64,000 nucleotides of DNA from Halobacteriovoraceae bacterium (GTDB lineage Bacteria; Bdellovibrionota; Bacteriovoracia; Bacteriovoracales; Bacteriovoracaceae), in contig JACKAK010000004.1 in assembly GCA_020635115.1 (NCBI GenBank), forward strand, positions 248,001 through 312,000, in the 5' to 3' direction. Shown one piece after another: positions 61,350 to 64,000 of the stretch. The notes under the pieces were generated by a model. That model saw nothing but the letters and a program-made list of their open reading frames with translations, ran no database searches and had not been told where the DNA came from. Every line of letters starts with the position of its first letter. Positions within the stretch are counted from its first letter, which is position 1. The position numbers and the translations under genes were made by a program.

Positions 61350-61522
61350 TGACGGAATTCCGATACCTCATCAAAATACAATAAAATTAGAAGTTTAGGG
61401 CAATTTTTGAGTAATAACACGTAATTAGTGTCGGGTATTCGTCAGATATATAAACTCTTTAATTTCAATATGTTATACAAGTCTTATTCGCTAAAAGCCC
61501 TTAAGATGACGGTATTCCGACA
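61350..61522. repeat. three 16-bp dyads with regular 78-79 bp spacing
   Basis: TGACGGAATTCCGATA (61350-61365), the complement of 61429-61444 (TGACGAATACCCGACA) and TGACGGTATTCCGACA (61507-61522) share TGACG, an AT-rich centre and CCGA-A. The centres are 79 and 78 bp apart. They look like operators for one protein, placed upstream of the sigma-54 regulator; the middle copy is inverted. Confidence 0.65.
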
Positions 61523-61595
61523 GCTTTTTGCCAAACTGTGTCTCAATTTGTATTGCTAACTGCATTACCTCATTGAATTTCTTGAGGTCGGCCAT

Positions 61596-61612
61596 TTGGC
61601 ACAAGCTTTGTA
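61596..61612 (+). promoter_or_regulatory. candidate sigma-54 promoter
   Basis: TTGGCAC and TTTGT place GG at 61598-61599 and GT at 61610-61611, at the exact ten-base spacing of sigma-54 promoters (consensus GG-N10-GC, here GT). Transcription would start near 61622, before the ATG at 61638. Confidence 0.5.
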
Positions 61613-61637
61613 ATAAATGTCTTTGGAGGAACTAGAA

Positions 61638-63074
61638 ATGAGCGAACGTATTTTAGTCATAGACGATGAATATTTAGTTTTAGATGCAGTTAAAGTTGCA
61701 TTGAAAGAAACTAATATTGTTGTTGAGACTGCTAGTAGTCCTGAAGAAGGTATTAGATTGTTTCGAAAGTCTCCAAATGGATTTCTTTCAATTCTTGTTG
61801 ATAATCAATACAAGCAAGAAAATCAAAAAGTTGAAATTCTTGGGCCAATGGTTGTTAGAGAAATCAGAAAAATTAATCCACAGGTTCAAGTTGTAATGCT
61901 TTCTGGTGATTATTCTTCAGAAGCTCTAAAGAGTTGGAAAGAAGCAGGAACAGATAAGTACCTTTGGAAGCCATTTAAGAAAGAACAGTTGTTAGCTTAT
62001 ATAGAGCTGGCCAGGGAACAAAAAAGACAAATTGCAAGATTAAGTGCAGATACTGAAGACTTTTATGCCAATCAAAGAGAAAAAATGGCAATGGATAAAC
62101 TCGGGGTCATCGGAGTATCTAAAGCAATGGGAGAAGTCGCATTAAAAGCTTTTGAACATGCTAAGAAAGATATAACTGTGATGCTCTTGGGAGAAACAGG
62201 AACAGGTAAAGAAGTCTTTGCAAGAGGTATTCATAAGAATTCACTTCAAGCTAATAAAGAGTTTATTAGTGTTGATTGTACTCGCTACAAAGATAAAACT
62301 GACTTGTTTGAAAGTGAAATGTTTGGTCATGTAAAAGGTGCATTTACAGGAGCAGACAGAGATCGAACAGGATTTGCTGAAGCTGCTAATGGAGGAACTT
62401 TATTTTTAGATGAGGTTCATCACTTGAATACTGATGCTCAGGCAAAGCTACTGAGATTGATTCAAAATAGGTCAATTGTAAAAGTTGGTGAGAATAAGGA
62501 AAAGCCTGTTCAGTTTAGACTTATTATCGCAGCAAAACCGTCATTGAGAAAAATGGTTGAGGATGGGACATTTTTACCAGACTTATTTTTTAGAATCTAT
62601 GAATTGGATTTATTGATTCCGAATTTAAACGAAAGAAAAGAAGATATAAAGCCATTGATTCTTCACTTTCTAAAAAAACATAGCTCAGAAAGGGAATTGT
62701 CTTTTGCACAAGGAGCTTACTTTGAATTAAAGAAACACGACTGGCCAGGTAATGTCCGTGAATTAGAAATGGTAATTAAAAAATCAATTATTAATTCGAA
62801 AGATGAAAAGGTTATGGCCAAAGATTTATGTTTAGAAAGTATTGAACAACCATCTGTTGATATGTCCTTCTATACAATGAAAACTTTAGAGGAAAAGCAG
62901 TTAAAAGAAAAAACGAAACTGGTCTTAAGGGCATTAACTTTATGTGATAACAACAAAAAACATGCCGCAGACATGTTAGATATGAAGAGAACGACATTAA
63001 TTGATTTTTTAACAAAGAATAATCTCAGTAACATAAATGGCAACGAAGCAAAAGAGCTTCTAAGCAGTATTTAG
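61638..63074 (+). CDS. sigma-54-dependent response regulator (NtrC family), second copy
   Basis: The 478-residue protein has a receiver (ILVIDDEYLVLDAV, phospho-acceptor Asp in LVDNQYKQ), an AAA+ domain with Walker A GETGTGKE, the sigma-54 loop GAFTGA, Walker B GGTLFLDEVHH, and a C-terminal Fis-type helix-turn-helix (NNKKHAADMLDMKRTTLIDFL). ATG 61638 follows GGAGG; ATG 61617 has none. It heads a gene group with a small secreted protein and a solute-binding protein, a layout like the minus-strand operon at the left edge. Its kinase may lie beyond the window. A sigma-54 promoter upstream suggests self-activation. Confidence 0.93.
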   Translation: MSERILVIDDEYLVLDAVKVALKETNIVVETASSPEEGIRLFRKSPNGFLSILVDNQYKQENQKVEILGPMVVREIRKINPQVQVVMLSGDYSSEALKSWKEAGTDKYLWKPFKKEQLLAYIELAREQKRQIARLSADTEDFYANQREKMAMDKLGVIGVSKAMGEVALKAFEHAKKDITVMLLGETGTGKEVFARGIHKNSLQANKEFISVDCTRYKDKTDLFESEMFGHVKGAFTGADRDRTGFAEAANGGTLFLDEVHHLNTDAQAKLLRLIQNRSIVKVGENKEKPVQFRLIIAAKPSLRKMVEDGTFLPDLFFRIYELDLLIPNLNERKEDIKPLILHFLKKHSSERELSFAQGAYFELKKHDWPGNVRELEMVIKKSIINSKDEKVMAKDLCLESIEQPSVDMSFYTMKTLEEKQLKEKTKLVLRALTLCDNNKKHAADMLDMKRTTLIDFLTKNNLSNINGNEAKELLSSI

Positions 63075-63082
63075 GGGGAAGG

Positions 63083-63499
63083 ATGAAACCATTAAACATG
63101 AAAAAGAAAACACTACTTATTTTAAGTTGTCTTGTTTCGGGAAATACATTGGCGTGTGATAATCCTAAAGTTGAAGTTCCAAAAAGTGAGACGAATCCAG
63201 TTCTTGAAAGGCAAGTATTGAGTCAAGATGAGATAATGCAAGAAATGAAGAAGAGGGGAATCGTTTCCGAACTTCCAGGCCTTACTATGCCACTAGTGAA
63301 CTATGGAACTCTTGCAAAGGAACTTAAAAATGCAGGGCAATCAGATGAGAATGTGATTTTTGTTGTTCAAAATGTAAAAGAAGCCTTTGATGTTTATTCA
63401 CTTGAAGAATTATCTAAAAGAAATCTTACCGATATTTTAGATGAAATGGGAATTCTTGAAAGGGATGCTGTCAGTAAAACTGGCACTATTTGCATGTAG
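63083..63499 (+). CDS. uncharacterised secreted 138-residue protein
   Basis: It starts with a signal peptide (MKKKTLLILSCLVSGNTLA, then Cys), perhaps a lipoprotein, though the lipobox is weak. The rest is polar and helical (ERQVLSQDEIMQEMKKRGIV, YSLEELSKRNLTDILDEMGILERDAV) with no recognised family. A GGGGGAAGG ribosome site lies before the ATG. It sits between the sigma-54 regulator and a solute-binding protein, so it may share their signalling job. Confidence 0.6.
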   Translation: MKPLNMKKKTLLILSCLVSGNTLACDNPKVEVPKSETNPVLERQVLSQDEIMQEMKKRGIVSELPGLTMPLVNYGTLAKELKNAGQSDENVIFVVQNVKEAFDVYSLEELSKRNLTDILDEMGILERDAVSKTGTICM

Positions 63500-63505
63500 G
63501 TTGGT

Positions 63506-64000
63506 ATGAGAAAGTTTGTACAAGCAGGAGTAATAGTTTGTGTATCTGTTGTATTAACTATTCTCATTATTAAAAATTTAAAAAGAGATACGAATATGAC
63601 ATTAAGAGTAGCATTTCCTTATGATAAACCATTGTCTGTGTATGAACCGACTAGGATTCATTACGCACCTGAATACATATTGCTAGAAAATATTTATAGC
63701 CCTTTAATTGAGCTTCACCCTGAAAATGGAGAGCCAATTCCGGGAGTTGCTGATCGTTTTGAGTGGATTGGTAATGAACTACATTTTCATATCAGAGACA
63801 ATTTGAAAACTGCTGATGGAAATAGTGTTACTGCACATGATGTAGAATTTTCTTTAAAGCGTCTTTTGATAAAAAGGGGAAATACTCATGGGAATTTTCA
63901 CGATTTAATGTGTACGAACCTAGAACTCAAATCTATTGAAGATTCTTGTTCAGGCATCAGAGTTGAAGGGAATACCTTGATTCTCGCTCCTGCTGAGAAA
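63506..64000 (+). CDS. family 5 solute-binding protein, 5' part, cut by window edge
   Basis: From ATG 63506 the frame is open to the window edge. An N-terminal membrane helix or signal (VQAGVIVCVSVVLTILIIKNL) is followed by the SBP_bac_5 start (LRVAFPYDKPLSVYEPTRIHYAPEYILLENIYSPLIELHPENGEPIPGVADRFEW-like stretches) and ADGNSVTAHDVEFSLKRLL. It resembles the protein at 3463-5034 in family, not in detail. It lies six bases after the small secreted protein gene. Confidence 0.85.
   Translation, partial: MRKFVQAGVIVCVSVVLTILIIKNLKRDTNMTLRVAFPYDKPLSVYEPTRIHYAPEYILLENIYSPLIELHPENGEPIPGVADRFEWIGNELHFHIRDNLKTADGNSVTAHDVEFSLKRLLIKRGNTHGNFHDLMCTNLELKSIEDSCSGIRVEGNTLILAPAEK

Larger units (their letters stand above)
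61206..61637. other. 432-base regulatory region without a gene
   Basis: No coding frame is supported. The stretch holds three 16-bp dyads (61350, 61429 and 61507) and a candidate sigma-54 promoter (61596-61612). It separates the divergent ribbon-helix-helix gene and the sigma-54 regulator. Confidence 0.7.

Noticed and set aside
61206..61637. The three dyads as a CRISPR array or origin iterons
   Set aside because: There are only three units of 16 bp, one inverted, with spacers lacking any repeat-spacer order; no replication gene is near.

Overview
The window is AT-rich, densely packed DNA from a Gram-negative bacterium: it encodes an outer-membrane barrel protein, periplasmic c-type cytochromes and sigma-54 enhancer-binding regulators. 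Gene content and low GC fit the Bdellovibrionota (Bacteriovorax-like bacteria), but this is an inference from style, not from a marker gene. No rRNA, tRNA or CRISPR array was seen.

Layout. (1) 1-5034, minus strand: a four-gene operon of solute-binding protein, histidine kinase, sigma-54 response regulator and alpha/beta hydrolase. A similar but distinct module (sigma-54 regulator, small secreted protein, solute-binding protein) begins at 61638 and runs off the right edge. (2) 5552-17400: a defence island. A complete type I restriction-modification system (HTH protein, hsdM, hsdS, hsdR) is joined by a one-base overlap to a GHKL-type ATPase, followed by a STAS-like/DUF4325 protein. Next comes a compact operon of DUF2188 protein, TIR-like protein, caspase-like protease and second TIR protein, which looks like a TIR-caspase (Thoeris-type) immune system. 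The island is bounded by two copies of a related short sequence (5285-5302 and 17616-17633). (3) 17483-19104: small island-type genes (recombinase-like HTH protein, a 52-residue peptide, an Xre-type regulator, an unknown). (4) 19259-20132: nsrR divergent from a truncated haemoglobin, with a good NsrR-type operator between them. (5) 20180-27278: a second Rrf2/NsrR-like gene split by an IS66-family element (8-bp target duplication), itself carrying two equal-length IS21-family elements with identical proteins.

(6) 27430-61000: an anaerobic respiration and nitrosative-stress region. It has a frameshifted STAS-domain gene, a VOC protein, a ferritin-like protein and an alginate-export-type porin. 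A tight molybdenum-cofactor operon on the minus strand (moeA, moaA, moaC, mobB-mobA fusion, moaD, moaE, moeB/thiF-rhodanese, TSUP permease) supplies the cofactor for NarG. A long plus-strand run encodes a dihaem cytochrome, narGHJI, all six subunits of Alternative Complex III (actABCDEF) and two NarK transporters, the second fused to a DoxX domain. A Cys-rich LuxR-type regulator lies convergent to it. After an IS3-family element come a universal stress protein, a NifU-C protein, a hemerythrin and NnrS, suggesting handling of nitric oxide made during nitrate respiration. Candidate FNR-type and NsrR-type boxes lie upstream of several of these units.

(7) 61206-61637: a 430-base regulatory region carrying three 16-bp dyads at 78-79 bp spacing ahead of the second sigma-54 regulator.
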